Counted from the first letter of the stretch, positions 1 to 12,039 are shown. The stretch: DNA of 64,000 nt from Macrolepiota albuminosa (GCA_027475525.1 JAMWFC010000119.1:124001-188000); one strand, 5' to 3'. The notes: a model not told the origin generated them from the sequence alone. Program-made: numbers and translations.

Positions 1-3000
1 TTACACTATCATATTTCCAACTGGAGAACCTGGATTTCACACCGATATTCAATCTCAATTTGGACCAGCAGGAGAACAAAGAGCCAAAAAAGTTAGCCAA
101 ACTGCATATTATGCATATAGGCTGCAGCAAAGAGCTTTGGAAGCTAATGCTGCATTGCTTTGGAGTGGCAGACTGTTCCAGCAATATGTTGTAGATGCAT
201 GGGCATCAACTGAGCAGAACAAGCTCAATTGGGTCCGACACAATCAAAAGAAGATTAGGGCTGAAGTGTATCAAGGGGTGGTCGATGCGGCTGCTGGAGA
301 TGAAGACTTACGCAGGCAAAGCCGACGTGTGGTCCTCCCCTCTTCTCATGTTGGAAGTGAACGACACATGCAGCAACTATTCCAGGACTCTATGGCTATT
401 TGCAGGCATTTCCATAAACCAGATCTCTTCATCACCATGACTGCCAATCCAAAGTGGCCTGAAATAGAAGAGGCTCTGCTGAAGGAACCTATGGTTAATG
501 GAAAGAGGCAAACAGCTTCAGATCGTCCAGATATTGTTGCCAGAGTATTTGAACTCAAGAAGAATGCTCTTTTGAAGGATATAAAAGATGGTCTATTTGG
601 AAAATGTGTGGCATCTGTCCATACTATTGAATTTCAAAAGAGGGGACTTCCACATATACATATCTTGATCTTTTTCCATCATCATGACAAGATCAAAGAT
701 GCAGCTCATGTGGATACTATTGTTTCTGCTCAAATTCCTGATCCAGTAACTCAGCCTCAATTGTATCAGGTATTGGCTTTGCTTGAATTATCAATGCAGT
801 GACTGACCTTTGTTATTAGGTTGTTACTACCAATATGGTTCATGGTCCATGTGGAGCAGATTTTCCCAATGCCAAGTGCATGGTAGATGGCAAATGTTCC
901 AAGAGATATCCCAAGGAATTTCAAGAAGCTACACAGTATGGTGATGATGGCTATCCCCAATATGCCAGACCTAACAATGGCCGCTTTTTTGAAAAGCATG
1001 GTTGTCGTTATGACAATCGTAATGTTGTCCCATACAATCCATATCTCTCAGCCAAATTCCAATGTCATATCAATGTGGAAGTCTGTGCTTCAGTGGATGC
1101 AATCAAATACATTCACAAGTACATCTACAAGGGCCATGATAGGACAACTTTGGAGATTGCTAGGGAGGAGAGGGATGAAATCAAGGAACATTTGGATGCC
1201 AGATACATTTCTGCCCCTGAGGCTTGCTGGCACATCTTTGAATTCAATATGCATGCTGAATATCCTTCAGTATACAGATTGCCTGTGCACTTGGAAAACC
1301 AGCATGAAGTCTATTTCCCAGATGGTGAACCAATACAGGTGGTGGCTGCTAGACATAATGCAGACAAAACTGCACTCACAGCTTGGTTTGAAGCCAATAC
1401 CAGGTTTCCCAATAATAACACCACTTATCAGAACTTTCCAACCAAGTTTGTTTATGAGGCATCTAAACGGAGTTGGAAGGAGAGGCAGAGAGGGACAGCA
1501 ATTGGAAGGATGTATTTTGCTTCACCAAGACAGGGAGAAAGGTTCTATCTCAGGATGCTCTTGACTGTTGTAACCAATGCAACTTCATGGGCTGATCTCA
1601 GGACAGTCAATGGCCATACCTATCCAACTTATCAGGAAGCTTGCAAGGCTCTAGGTCTTTTGGAGGATGATGCAGAATGGAGGCAGTGTCTCACTGAAGC
1701 TGCTCCAATCCAACTAGGATCAGCTCTCAGACAGCTGTTTTGCACTATTCTATTCCACTGTGCTCCTGCCACTCCTGAGGCTCTATGGAATGAATTCAAG
1801 CATTCTATCTGTGATGATCTTCAACACAGATTGGAACATACTAGGCAGTACAGGGACCGGATCTTTACCAATGAGGATATTTATGACTATGGCCTTTATC
1901 TCATCAATGACACTTTGATGAATTTTGGGAAAACTCTGAAAGACTTTCCCAACATGCCAGAGGCTCAACAGAATTGGAACATAGTTCCAGGTAATTGGCA
2001 TTTGCATAAAAGATTGACTTGAATACTGATCATTCTTCTAGGCAACAGGCTTTTAGAAGATGAAACCAATTATGATGTTGAGGAGCTCAAGCAAAGAGTG
2101 GAGGGAAACAAGGCCAAGTTCAATGTGGAACAACTGGAGACTTTCAATGCTGTCATGAACTCAGTGAACAACAATTTGGGCAGGATGCTATTCATTCACA
2201 GTGCTGGAGGATGTGGCAAAACCTTTGTCTGCAATACTCTGGCTGCTGCAGTTCGTTCCAATGGAGATGTGGCATTATGTGTAGCATCATCTGGCATTGC
2301 TGCCTTATTGTTGGAAGGGGGTAGGACAGCTCATTCAAGATTCAAAATTCCCATTCCTGCTCTTGACACATCCATTGCCAATATCAAGAGAGGAACCCAG
2401 TTATCACAGCTCATACTTCACACCAAAGTTGTCATTTGGGATGAAGTTCCAATGCAACACAAAAATGCCATTGACTCTGTCGATCGTGGCTTCAGAGACA
2501 TCTTTGATAATGACATTTCCTTTGGTGGAGTCACTGTGGTTTTTGGAGGGGACTTTAGGCAAACTCTTCCAGTGGTTCCACATGGACTTAGGCAGCAGAT
2601 GATTGCTGCTTCACTCAAAAGGGGCCGACTTTGGGATAATATTCAAGTCCATTACTTGGTCCAAAATATGCGGTTGGAGCAGACTGTAGAGAATATTGCT
2701 CATGCAGCTTGGTTGTTGGATGTTGGTGCAGGGAAAAATCTAGGACCTGGAGAAACAGTCAAACTGCCTGAAAGGATGATCTGTGATGACAATTCTATCA
2801 CTGGATTGATTTCTTCCACATATCCTGATATTGGTCATCCTCAAAATGATCAGTATTACCTGGACCGGACTATTCTCTCTGGCAAGAACTCTGATATAGA
2901 GGAGATCAATGCAGAAGTTCTGGAGAGGTATCCAGGAGAAGAAAGGATTTTACAGAGTGCAGATTCTGTTCTCTCTGATAACAGGAACCCTGATGGCCTT

Positions 3001-3516
3001 GCATTATATCCTGTGGAATATCTCAACTCTTTGAAAGTCAGTAGTTTGCCTTTGGCTAAACTGGCTTTGAAGATTGGAGTTCCTGTCATGCTCCTCAGGA
3101 ATCTGGACACAACCAAAGGACTTTGCAATGGAACAAGAATGATTGTCACTCATATCAGCACCAGAGTCCTCAGATGTCGTATTATCAGTGGAGATGCCAA
3201 GTTTGCAGGTTCAACTGTTTTGATTCCAAGGATCAATCTAGATGCTTCTGAAGAGGATTTGCTGATACCATTACGCAGGAGACAGTTTCCAATTCGATTG
3301 GCCTTTGCTATGACTATCAACAAGTCTCAAGGGCAATCAGTCAAGCATGTTGGATTGGACCTTCGATCACCGGTTTTTACACATGGCCAACTTTATGTGG
3401 CACTTTCTCGATGCACATCAGGAGATCGTATCAAGGTGATTTTGTCAGAAGAGAATACATCAAAAATGACTGCAAATATTGTGTATCAAGAAGTTCTCAA
3501 TGGTTTACAAATGTAA
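1..3516 (+). CDS. Helitron Rep/helicase (5' end outside window)
   Basis: Rolling-circle transposase/helicase that moves a Helitron. Model: exons 1-769, 820-1990 and 2042-3516, with introns of 50 and 51 bp. The frame is open from base 2, so the true start lies before the window. Exon 1 has the Helitron N-terminal domain and the HUH motif LPHIHIL (near 650-670). Exon 2 has MVHGPCG and the catalytic-tyrosine segment KYIHKYIYKGHD (near 1108-1140). Exon 3 is a PIF1-type SF1B helicase: Walker A AGGCGKT, Walker B VIWDE, FGGDFRQTLPV, NKSQGQS and YVALSRC. No internal stop or frameshift was seen once the introns are removed, so this part may be functional. The repeat-rich tail that follows suits a Helitron 3' end. 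Confidence 0.93.
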
Positions 3517-3517
3517 G

Positions 3518-3835
3518 TGTGATTGTTAATTAACTACTTATTACTAACTTTATATTTTAGCATTTAACTTGATACTGTACATATAACTTGGAATTGTGAT
3601 TGTTAATTAACTACTTATTACTAACTTTATATTTTAGCATTTAACTTGATACTGTACATATAACTTGGAATTGTAGCATTATTTCTTGGGTTTACAAATG
3701 TGAGTATGATTCTTAATTACCTACTTATTACTAACTTTTATATTTTAGCATCTAACTTGATATTTGTTGATACTGTATTAATAGAGTATATAGAACTTGG
3801 AATTGTAACATCATTTCTTGATAAATGTGAACTTT
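3518..3835. repeat. Tandem repeat after the Helitron stop codon
   Basis: Two identical 77-bp copies (3518-3595 and 3596-3672) are followed by a diverged, longer third copy (about 3690-3835) that also includes the last codons of the helicase gene. The AT-rich unit contains TTAATTAACTACTTATTAC. Because the third copy has diverged, part of this array is real. The exact 77-bp period of the first pair may still be an assembly artefact (see findings). Confidence 0.8.
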
Positions 3836-3919
3836 CTATTCATTAACAACATATGCTTGAATCAGTAAGACATAATGAAAGTAAGGTCATGATAGAAGTT
3901 GAGTTATGAATATACATAT

Positions 3920-4203
3920 TTGGAACCCCTAACCGAACGAAGTGAGGTTGGGGTGGAGACTGAGTTACTTATATACATACTTGGAACCCTAACTGAACGA
4001 AGTGAGGTTGGGGTGGAGGCTAAGTTACTTATACATACTTGGAGCCCTAACCGAACGAAGTGAGGTTGGGGTGGAGGCTTAGTTGGGGGGGGTTTGGGGG
4101 CGAAGCCCCCAACGAGCTACGAAATTCGTGAACGAAGTGAGGTTGGGGTGGAGGCTTAGTTGGGGGGGGTTTGGGGGCGAAGCCCCCAACGAGCTACGAA
4201 ATT
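3920..4203. repeat. GC-rich minisatellite, probable Helitron tail
   Basis: Three units of about 59 bp start near 3921, 3981 and 4040. Each carries CGAACGAAGTGAGGTTGGGG. The last is followed by a segment repeated at a 77-bp offset (4053-4126 against 4130-4203, 74 bp identical) holding the hairpin GGGGGCGAAGCCCCC. No coding capacity. Confidence 0.75.
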
Positions 4204-4231
4204 TGTGCCGAAGGCACGAATCGTAGCTCGT
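4189..4231. repeat. Near-perfect palindrome, candidate Helitron 3' terminus
   Basis: The arms ACGAGCTACGA (4189-4199) and TCGTAGCTCGT (4221-4231) are exact reverse complements. The inner part TTGTGCC-GAA-GGCACGA extends the stem with one weak pair. Helitron ends typically have a hairpin just inside the 3' terminus. Homology to the decayed gene that follows resumes almost directly after the palindrome, which fits an insertion boundary. No textbook CTRR end is visible. Confidence 0.55.
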
Positions 4232-4235
4232 ACAT

Positions 4236-5010
4236 AAAGCTGGATGACCTAGGAACAAAACATTTTGACGATGCAATAATAGGAGCAATGGAGATTAGCA
4301 AGTACTTCAAACTTGAGTTCTCAGAAGGCTGACTTGAATGCTGGTACAACATGTTCCTCAGACAGCAAGAAAGATCACTAGACATCACAAACAGGATATT
4401 TACACTGACATGCGATGTAGAGAAGAACAAACAACACATTCCCATGAACAGGAAACTAGACCCATACAAGCTCACAGAGAAAATAACGCAGAAAGGGTTC
4501 ATGATTACCAAAGACAATGTGGTCCAATTTAACTAGACCCATACAAGCTCACAGAGAAAATAACGCAGAAAGGGTTCATGATTACCAAAGACAATGTGGT
4601 CCAATTTTTGAAGATGAAGGTAAATGAAGGAAATAGGACAATATAAGTACAACACAATAGAGCAACAAACAAAACTGAAGGAAACTTAAGATACGAACAT
4701 TACAAGCCAGAAAGATTACAAGTGGGAGACCTCGTTTCTGTCCAGCTATCATTTCAGGTTGTTAACCTGGCAGGTGGAAAACTCAAAATGCTTCTCGTAT
4801 TGAGATCCATGACTCTTATCAAGCACTGGTCTAGCTTCATAAAAGTGAGTGACAAAGCAACACAGTAAACACACTGATAAACACCCCACAGAACATAGGA
4901 TCCAATGAAGGGACCAAGAACAAACTGAAGAGAAAGCTGAGAGACATTTCAGACAAGGGCCAGAACAGAATGGACGTAGACACATCGGACAATGGCAACC
5001 AATAATTACA
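4236..5010 (+). pseudogene. Decayed Agaricomycete TE-associated gene
   Basis: Translation in shifting frames gives coherent protein pieces: DDLGTKHFDDAIIGAMEISK, then (after a TGA) FLRQQERSLDITNRIF and DPYKLTEKITQKGF, then RLQVGDLVSVQLSF and KLKMLLVLRSMTLI. The order and style match hypothetical proteins that I recall as abundant in mushroom genomes and often linked to transposons; I know no function for them. Stops, a 77-bp duplication (4454-4607) and frame changes break it. The 5' end seems cut by the Helitron tail. Confidence 0.5.
4454..4607. repeat. Perfect 77-bp tandem duplication
   Basis: Bases 4454-4530 equal 4531-4607 exactly. The match stops at both edges, giving a run of exactly 77. 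It lies inside the decayed gene. Probably an unmerged contig overlap. Confidence 0.9.
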
Positions 5011-5893
5011 TTGATCAAAAAGCCTTTAATTGCGACCACAACACTTGACCACATTTGCTTTGTCACATTGTCAATAACAGCCTCATTGATCTTTGCCAAT
5101 CGCATATAGTTTCGACTATGATTCACAGACACTTGCTCAGGTCTGACTATATTGTCATCCTGCTTCCTTCTCTAACGAGTCCACTGGACCCATATTTTAT
5201 TTCTCCCTTGTCCACCGATCCTTCTTGTTTTAGTTGCTTTTATAGTATTACCACATCATCATATTACCAAATAAACTGTATTTGCCCACAACTCTAATAT
5301 CACAAACAAACAACTGCAAGGGCTTACATAAACTGCAGCTGGAGTGATGGCTTACATAAACCATAGTTGGAGCAACAGCTTACAGAGCAGCAACTTACAT
5401 AATATCAACTTACATAACCAGCAGCCAGGAATTTATTTCTATTTTCTTTTGACACAACCCTAACTTGTACATATTTATTCACTTTTGGTGTTCACCAGCT
5501 CATTAGTTCAATAATGTTTCATTTCTGCTGACAAGTCGATAGCTACTTATCTAGCATAGGTAGATTATATTATTGTAATATAACGATTCATCTATCAACA
5601 ATGTAAACGACTGCTAGAGCAAAGAAATAATGAAACATTCACACATCTGACACAATATATAACAAATTACATACACAATAAAAATATATAAACAGGAAAC
5701 AAACTAAAATAAAACAAAATAAAGGATAGCAAAACAAACAAATAAAAATAAAAAAACACATTCATATATATATGAGCAATTATAATCCCTCGACTTGGTG
5801 AAATAAATACACAATAATGCACTCAACACAAGAAAATTATATATATGTGTATATAAAGAAAATGCAAGGATTTTTCAACATGAGAATGAACAT
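5011..5893. other. AT-rich stretch without a gene
   Basis: Low-complexity, AT-rich DNA. Between about 5315 and 5420 the words CTTACATAA and GCAGC recur irregularly. No ORF here has recognisable protein features. Confidence 0.6.
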
Positions 5894-6129
5894 AATAGCC
5901 GGTAGAGATAGCCAAAAGAGAGCAAATATCAAGGACATGGCAGTAATAGCTGGTAGTAATAGCCGGTAAAGATAGCTGAAAGGGAGCAAATATTGAGGAC
6001 ATAGTAGTAATAGCCAGTAAAGATAGCCAAAAGGGAGCAAATATCAAGGACATGGCAGTAATAGCTGGTAGTAATAGCCAGTAAAGATAGCTGAAAGGGA
6101 GCAAATATCAAGAACATAGCTGGTAGAGG
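5894..6129. repeat. Minisatellite with alternating 64/51-bp units
   Basis: Units begin at about 5897, 5961, 6012 and 6076 with AGCCGGTA or AGCCAGTA, giving spacings of 64, 51 and 64 bp. The 115-bp pair is thus repeated twice. Core words are GATAGC, GGGAGCAAATAT and GGACAT. Minus-strand ORFs through it are repeat artefacts. Confidence 0.85.
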
Positions 6130-6385
6130 AAGAAACATGGCAATTGCCAAGATCATGTGAGGGGCACAAATTTCGAGGACAAAATGCGCACCAAAGCAGG
6201 TAGTAAAACCTCAGTCTACTAAAGTAGACCTCAGAACAGATCTTTTTCTTTCCCCTTCAGATGGTTCTCCCTTGGTTTTCTTTGTCACACTGGATAAATA
6301 AATGTTTCAGGTATTATTGTATCTGTGCTGTATACTTGGACATAAAAACCACATATATGCATATCTTGAATTGAGAAGGCAGAGC

Positions 6386-8617
6386 TTATGGTGTCTCTTC
6401 ATTCACAGTATGAGATGTCAACCCATATGGTGCCAACCTGACAGTCTGGTAATGTTCCAAGTACTCGACAAGGGTGTCGTCACCTTTGCTGCATGCAATG
6501 TCAAGCAATGTCTTCCCTTCAGCATCCTTGACCATTCTATCCCATCCGCAGTCAAGCAAAAGCTTCACTTTCTCCAGGTCTACATCAAATGTTTTAAAAC
6601 CTGTCAATGCGTGATAGAGCGCATGGTGACTTGAGAATTGGGCACCATGGATCAAGAAGTATGTCACCATTGTATGAGAGTTGCACGAGCTTGAAATGGC
6701 AGCGTCAAGCGCTGTATCCCACGGAAATTGTGCGTGCACAGAGATCAGAGCTGGCTTTTGTTTAACAAGTGCAATGACCACATCCAGGTTGCCTGCAAAG
6801 GCTGCATGATGCAAAGCGGTCCGATTAAGGGAATCACGACAATTGAGGTCTATTCCTTTATTCACCAATTCATGCAAATCTTCTGCATCCCCGTCACTTG
6901 CACATGAAAACAAGAACTTCGTGCCCCATTCACTGCCAGATTTGAGAAGGTTGGGACCGCCCAAATTCAGAAGCCATCGAGATAAGACCCGATGCCTCTG
7001 TCTGAGTGACGATTGATAAGCTTCAAACAGTGCAGTCTTTATCTGTTTTTGCCAGTCCTTGGAACCAGCAGTAGGTTTGTCTAGCAGAGTCTCAAGGCGA
7101 AAGGCTTTCACAAAATTTCCAATCAGTACGGCATATTCGTTCTTTCCAATCGTGTCCTTCATGGAAGATCCTGAACACGTCTCTCGCAATCTTGATCAAT
7201 CAGTACGGCATATTCGTTCTTTCCAATCGTGTCCTTCATGGAAGATCCTGAACACGTCTCTCGCAATCTTGATATATAACATTTGATTGCAGAGAGAAGA
7301 TGACTATCTCCTGAGCTTGAGTTAAGATATTCACTGATAACATGGAATGAAGGTCGCGTAGGTGAGGACCATTCATTAAGCAAGCCACGAGTCCCCTCAA
7401 TGACAATTTCTCTGACGAAGCGGTTAGATGAGTGGTTGAAAACCCAGTCCAAGGAGTTGTGAGCGAGACGATCATAAAAAGATAATTCCCTGAAGACTAC
7501 ATCGCGCTCTGCCATTTTCAAAGTCTGTCTTAGCATCCCTCGTGGTCGCCTTGGCGGTAGTCGAAATTCAAGATTGGATTTGTTCTTAGTAAGCATATAC
7601 CAGAGATGCAAGCAGCTCCACTTTGTCACACGAAAAGCGAGCAAAAGAAGTCGACCCATAATGAACATGAATGGGATGCGGTAGGGACAGGCCAAATGAA
7701 ATGCGGGGAGCATTGAGGATGCAAAGTAGAAGAGAAATGTGAGAGCGGTTATTAAAGAAACGATTCCACAAATTGGACGGGACAATTGCGAGACATAGAG
7801 AGCTAGTCCAACAAGGAAAACGGCAACTGAGGAATGTAAGATTAATGGGAGACTCTCAATGATTTCGCCGAGTCTCCATTTCACAAGTCCGTCAAAGCGG
7901 AACTGGCGGATTAAAGCACGGGTTTTGGCGCCGCCAGGAATAACTGCAGTATATGCCTATTCACTTGTATCAGATGACGGTGGGACCAAGATAAAGAGAG
8001 TGTACAAACTTGGATCCATTGTTTGGCTAGAACAGACAGGAGGGCAGTTGATAACGAGAGAGTGAGGCTGGTGAAAAAGATTCCATTCACCCATACATCT
8101 ATAGAAGTGTACGTCCGGCTGTCCGGACCTAGAGATGCTGGAGGCACTGCATCTATGTTCGTACTATTTCCAGCAGCTCTCAATAATTGGTTAGTTTCGA
8201 CGAGGAGAGATGCCATAATCTGCGAGTTATCTGGTTGGAGTGCTTGAGATGTCTGGGCAACAAACGTAGCTACTATTGCCGAGAAGAGGGCAGCCTATCT
8301 TGAAGTTAGGAAGAAATTCAAGAATGTATGTCGATCAATACTCACAAAAACAAGAAGACTGTCAATGATGCTCCGATAGCCTTCAATCATGTCCGCATCA
8401 TGACTTTCTGCTTCGTCAAGATAGACATTCCACACACGCGCATTCTGTTTTGCTTCTTCTCCGGGTTCGTCAGGCCTGTACATCTCTGTGTAATCATAAT
8501 TGCGACCACCTAGGAGCTATAGGGTGAATTGATATCATTTCATAACAAATCCATGATAGTACCCAAGTTATGGATGCCGAAGGCCCTGAGGTGCGATGCA
8601 TACAAGAGGTTTGTCAT
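6386..8617 (-). CDS. DUF6535-ankyrin membrane protein, copy A
   Basis: Exons on the minus strand: 8563-8617, 8346-8509, 8010-8294 and 6386-7956. The protein starts MTNLLYASHLRAFGIHNLG, followed by the DUF6535 core (YDYTEMYRPDEPGEE, ARVWNVYLDEAESHDADMIE), helices around AVVTTFVA-type and SLSTALLSVLAKQW segments, and two more helices (SVAVFLVGLALYVS; ALTFLFYFASSM). The C-terminus has ankyrin-like repeats (DLNCRDSLNRTALHHAAFAG). Exon 4 is 1571 bp. Removing one copy of the 77-bp duplication at 7120-7273 leaves 1494 bp, exactly 498 codons, and a 665-aa protein collinear with copies B-E. As assembled, it is frameshifted. It is divergent to copy B. The function of DUF6535 proteins is unknown; a membrane protein with an ankyrin tail suggests a binding or sensing role, which is inference. 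Confidence 0.85.
7120..7273. repeat. Perfect 77-bp tandem duplication in gene A
   Basis: Bases 7120-7196 equal 7197-7273, run exactly 77. No AG|GT junction exists in the unit, so a GT-AG intron could not excise one copy precisely. Deleting a copy restores the frame of the DUF6535-ankyrin gene. Confidence 0.93.
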
Positions 8618-9097
8618 TGTGAGTAGGAAAGAATGGTGATACACTGAATGCTATTCACGCAGCAGGGTTGTTGGAAGCATGGTGGAAGCATGTGGCTTCG
8701 GAAATCTCCGACGCTAAAAAAATGTAAGCTGAGGCTAGCGTGAGATGAGGGACTATTCACCTTTTAAGACATACCGGCACAACAGCGATGTACGGGATGA
8801 GCCAATCAACTAGTTTCACATTCTACCCAACCAGACATATTCACTCTAAACAATTGTTGTCTCCTCAGCTTGTATCATACTTGTATTAATGTCTATTTAT
8901 CCTTCTGTCAACCTTTTTTGCCCTCAGCGTCCTCCTACGCCTTCAGTGTATGAATCCGACCCCTTGTCTCAGGCTGCCTCATCTAATACCGCAAGCAACA
9001 CCCCTGCTAATTCATCTCCTCCTGGAGTTGATATTTACTTCCTAATGCTCCCTGGCCCATCTTGATTTTGATGGAAGGATCGTGCCTCCCGATGGCA
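8618..9097. other. Intergenic, 5' flank of copy A
   Basis: No gene recognised. Presumably holds the promoter of copy A on the minus strand. Confidence 0.5.
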
Positions 9098-11350
9098 TCA
9101 GCCGTTTCCATATCCGCGAGAATTCTGCTGGAGGATTATAACAATGCTAGTATTCTCAAGACTATTAATACAAAGAATGCTCCCACTCATCGACCTACAG
9201 AGACAAACCTGCCACTCGATAACCCGTCGTGACGATAGTTTGTGAGCAAGGTAGAAGAGTTCCTGCCACTCCAATGCCTTCTCGTAAGCCACCATGGCTT
9301 TTGAAAAACTCTGAGCCTCAAGGAAGACTACAAGAGATCTGAGTCCGAATAGGATAAGATGAAGTACCTGAAAGCGCCGTATCGAAAAGCCTATCCGCAT
9401 CAACCAAAAAGATGATGTACTTGACTGCGTCCTCAACAACTTCGGGATAAGCGCCGTATCGAAAAGCCTATCCGCATCAACCAAAAAGATGATGTACTTG
9501 ACTGCGTCCTCAACAACTTCGGGATCAATTTCTGCTTAATTCATAAGCCCCATCATGAGCGACGACAAGATGAGATCTGACCTCGCAAACAGAGCATGAG
9601 GGACAACCCAGCCTCATTTTCGGGCGGCGTTTTGACGACGTATGCCATCAATATTGAGTTCCGCTTGAGGTCCTTTCTCTCTAGCTCTACTCTGGCAACA
9701 TCGCAGAGCTTGGCAATATTTTCCGTCGGCTGCAAGCCCCGTCTATACGATAGTGAGGTTAAGACCGAGCAGATGACAACAAACCTAGAAGACCCACCCT
9801 AAACTGCTCAAGAACAGATTGATATGATCAACCTCGCTAATCTGTTCCACAAATGACGAAAATCGTTCCAAGAACTTGGCCTCGTCATGTTCAACGAGAA
9901 CTTTAAGATCAATGCGGTGTTTTCAACATGCGAAGAACGCTTTGCGGTAACCACCTCTGTTTATTCGTATAGTCAAAAAATGAATTATAAATCAGATTGC
10001 GTGCGATACGCGTCAATATCCTGCTTGACAACTTCCATAACCAGCGGACGCGGGTTTATCGTTTCTAAATTGCCCCTGGGCATCTGCAGAACAAGCGCCA
10101 TAGCGCTGGGCACGGCGACGACAATCCTCGAACCGCGTTCGACACGACGGGTCTCCCACTCCGTCTTCTCTTGCTTCATCTCCGCGTCCTGAGACGCCGT
10201 CAGGAGGCCATTCAAACTCGTCACAGGGACGAAACGAGCATCATGCGCGGTTGTAGCGAACGATGAGACAAGGAGAGTGAGATTTGGGCGGAGGACATTG
10301 GAGGTAGGACGTTCTCGATTCGGAAGGGGGTCAGTAGGATTTTAGCTACAAGACCAGTCTACAAAATCTTTCAAACGAATGAATAGCAGCACGGCTGCTT
10401 ACTTCCATTGAAGACGGCAACTGCGCCTGAGTCTATTGGGGGCTCGGAGGGCGATATGAAAGTGACTCATGCATATTTTCGTTGAAAGAAGGCAACTGTA
10501 TGAACAATGTTAGGGCACGATCACTCGAGTAAAGCAGGAGTACTTTTGGAGGTTAATATGAGGTGCAAAGCTTGTTCTGGATGCCAGGAGACCGAGGTGA
10601 ATCGTCCAACTTGTCCATCAACAGCAGGAGTTTCAAACTCTTGCTTCAAGTACCTGGGATAGACGTTAGTTAGGTCTCCGGAGAGATAGCCAGATACAAG
10701 ATGCACCAGTAATAATTGCCCATGGTCCAGAGTTGTACTTGAGAGAGAGAGACAGGTGTTAGTGTATGCATCGCTAGTTCTTAGAAGGGGAAATCATACC
10801 AACATCTCCTTCGTCCCTCTCTACCCAGACTGCAAGAACATTCGAATGCAAACTCCAGCTCAACTCCCTTACGCGATACCCCCACTTGCCAACCTCTTTC
10901 CCTTCCCAGCTATTTCCACAGCTCTAATCCCAAACTCCCCATGCCTCAACCCATTCCTCTCAGAAAACACCACATCGTGACGCCCCTCCGTCCCGGCACC
11001 ACCACCTTCGAACGCAAATCGCTGCGTCTCAGCAATCAAATTCCCAGACGGGCGCCATGCAAGCGTGTGTTCGCGGCCAGGGACAGCCTCCGAGGTGGAC
11101 TGGAGTTTTCCATCGCGATCGTATACACGCAACGTCCGCTTGCGCATGGAGTTGGTAGGAGAAGGCGGAGAAAGGGCAGAGACGACGACGAAGGATCCGT
11201 CGCCACGCCAACTAATACGTGGGGCGAGGTCGTCGTCTGGGCTTGAGCCAACCAGTGTTTGAGTGGGTGTTTGAGCGACAGCTTTACCCAGAGAACCGTG
11301 GAACTGGGTTTGCTTCGAGCCCCAGCCAACGTTGATAGAAGCATCTGTGG
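9098..11350 (-). pseudogene. ELP1: Broken copy of ELP1 (Elongator subunit, IKI3)
   Basis: ELP1 is the scaffold of Elongator, which modifies wobble uridines of tRNA. Read on the minus strand, pieces appear in the right order: INVGWGSKQTQFHGSLGKA and RISWRGDGSFVVVSALS (N-terminal WD40 region), LRVYDRDGKLQSTSEAVPG, RVRELSWSLHSNVLAVWVE, RFTSVSWHPEQALHLILTS, RGSRIVVAVPSAMALVLQMP, PRPLVMEVVKQDIDA, AKFLERFSSFVEQI, EVVEDAVKYIIFLVDADRLF and SKAMVAYEKALEWQELF. Old introns can still be traced (for example W|YLKQEF). The first 200 or so residues, a middle part and the C-terminus are missing. There are frameshifts (near 10,880), a TGA at 9923-9925 where CGA (Arg of ACRKH) is expected, and a 77-bp duplication. 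It lies between divergent copies A and B. A functional ELP1 should exist elsewhere. Confidence 0.88.
9372..9525. repeat. Perfect 77-bp tandem duplication in ELP1 pseudogene
   Basis: Bases 9372-9448 equal 9449-9525, run exactly 77, duplicating the PEVVEDAVKYIIFLVDADRL part of ELP1. Likely an assembly join. Confidence 0.92.
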
Positions 11351-11379
11351 CACTAGTTAGACGGTGGTGATGGGCGAGC

Positions 11380-11640
11380 GAAATGGCGCACCTTCGCCGA
11401 GTGTGTGATGGGATGACATGAATTCTCCTTGACAGTGAGGATGAGGGAGGGTACGGAGCTTGGACGGCTCAAGGAACGAGTCGAGCATCAGTAGACGCAG
11501 GAGGCTTCCGCCGGGCTGCAAGGCAACCAGGGCCAAAGTCACGAGTTATTGGAGGGCACGCCACTTTAGGCAGGGAGCTGTGGCAGCATATCAGAGGCGA
11601 CGTGAGTGGGGCTAGAGGATGTATTTATAAATGAAACAGG
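11380..11640 (+). pseudogene. BRO1 fragment, upstream of copy B
   Basis: Nucleotide similarity to exon 3 of the BRO1 gene (about 47,960-48,300): words such as GCTTGGACGGCTCAA, GAGCATCAGT-GACGCAGGAG, ATATCAGAGGCGACGTG and GAGGATGTATTTAT occur in the same order. No open frame. It abuts the ELP1 pseudogene, which runs the other way. Confidence 0.8.
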
Positions 11641-12039
11641 AACAGTAATCCATAGGACTGGTAAGTGTCATGGAATATAGGCAAGTAAGTAGACAACTGA
11701 GCGTACTTACATTGCCTTTTACAGCCTCAGCTTCATCCTCTGTGTTTTCCTTCCGTGTCGTCTACGCTCAACAAAAACCTCTGGATGGCGTACACTACCT
11801 GTTCTTCGGCCGCTCAGAATATCAGGGATGACCCGGTGTCAATGTGATCAAAGCAAAGAATGGATTTGAAGACCCCTACCTTATCGAAGGAGGAAACGAC
11901 AGACAAGAGGAAACGACAGACAAATACCACAGCCAAGTGATTAGTAAATCATAATCATCATTTGATTCGTCAATCCATAATCATTATATGACTCGATTCG
12001 TGGAAGAACGGCCACGTATAGCCATCTTTCCTACTCACA
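11641..12039. other. Intergenic, 5' flank of copy B
   Basis: No gene. A block around 11,645-11,700 (GGTAAGTGTC, ATATAGGCAAGTAAGTAGACA) recurs inverted near 16,262-16,325. Before the start codon is GAACGGCCACGTAT, shared with copy D, a possible shared promoter element. Confidence 0.55.

Noticed and set aside
3518..3674. 77-bp repeat after the Helitron as a clear assembly artefact
   Set aside because: A third, diverged copy exists and the identity run is 80, so a real tandem repeat is at least as likely; kept apart from the clean cases.
5823..6156. Overlapping minus-strand ORFs with repeated LSLLAITT-like words
   Set aside because: They are translations of the 64/51-bp minisatellite.
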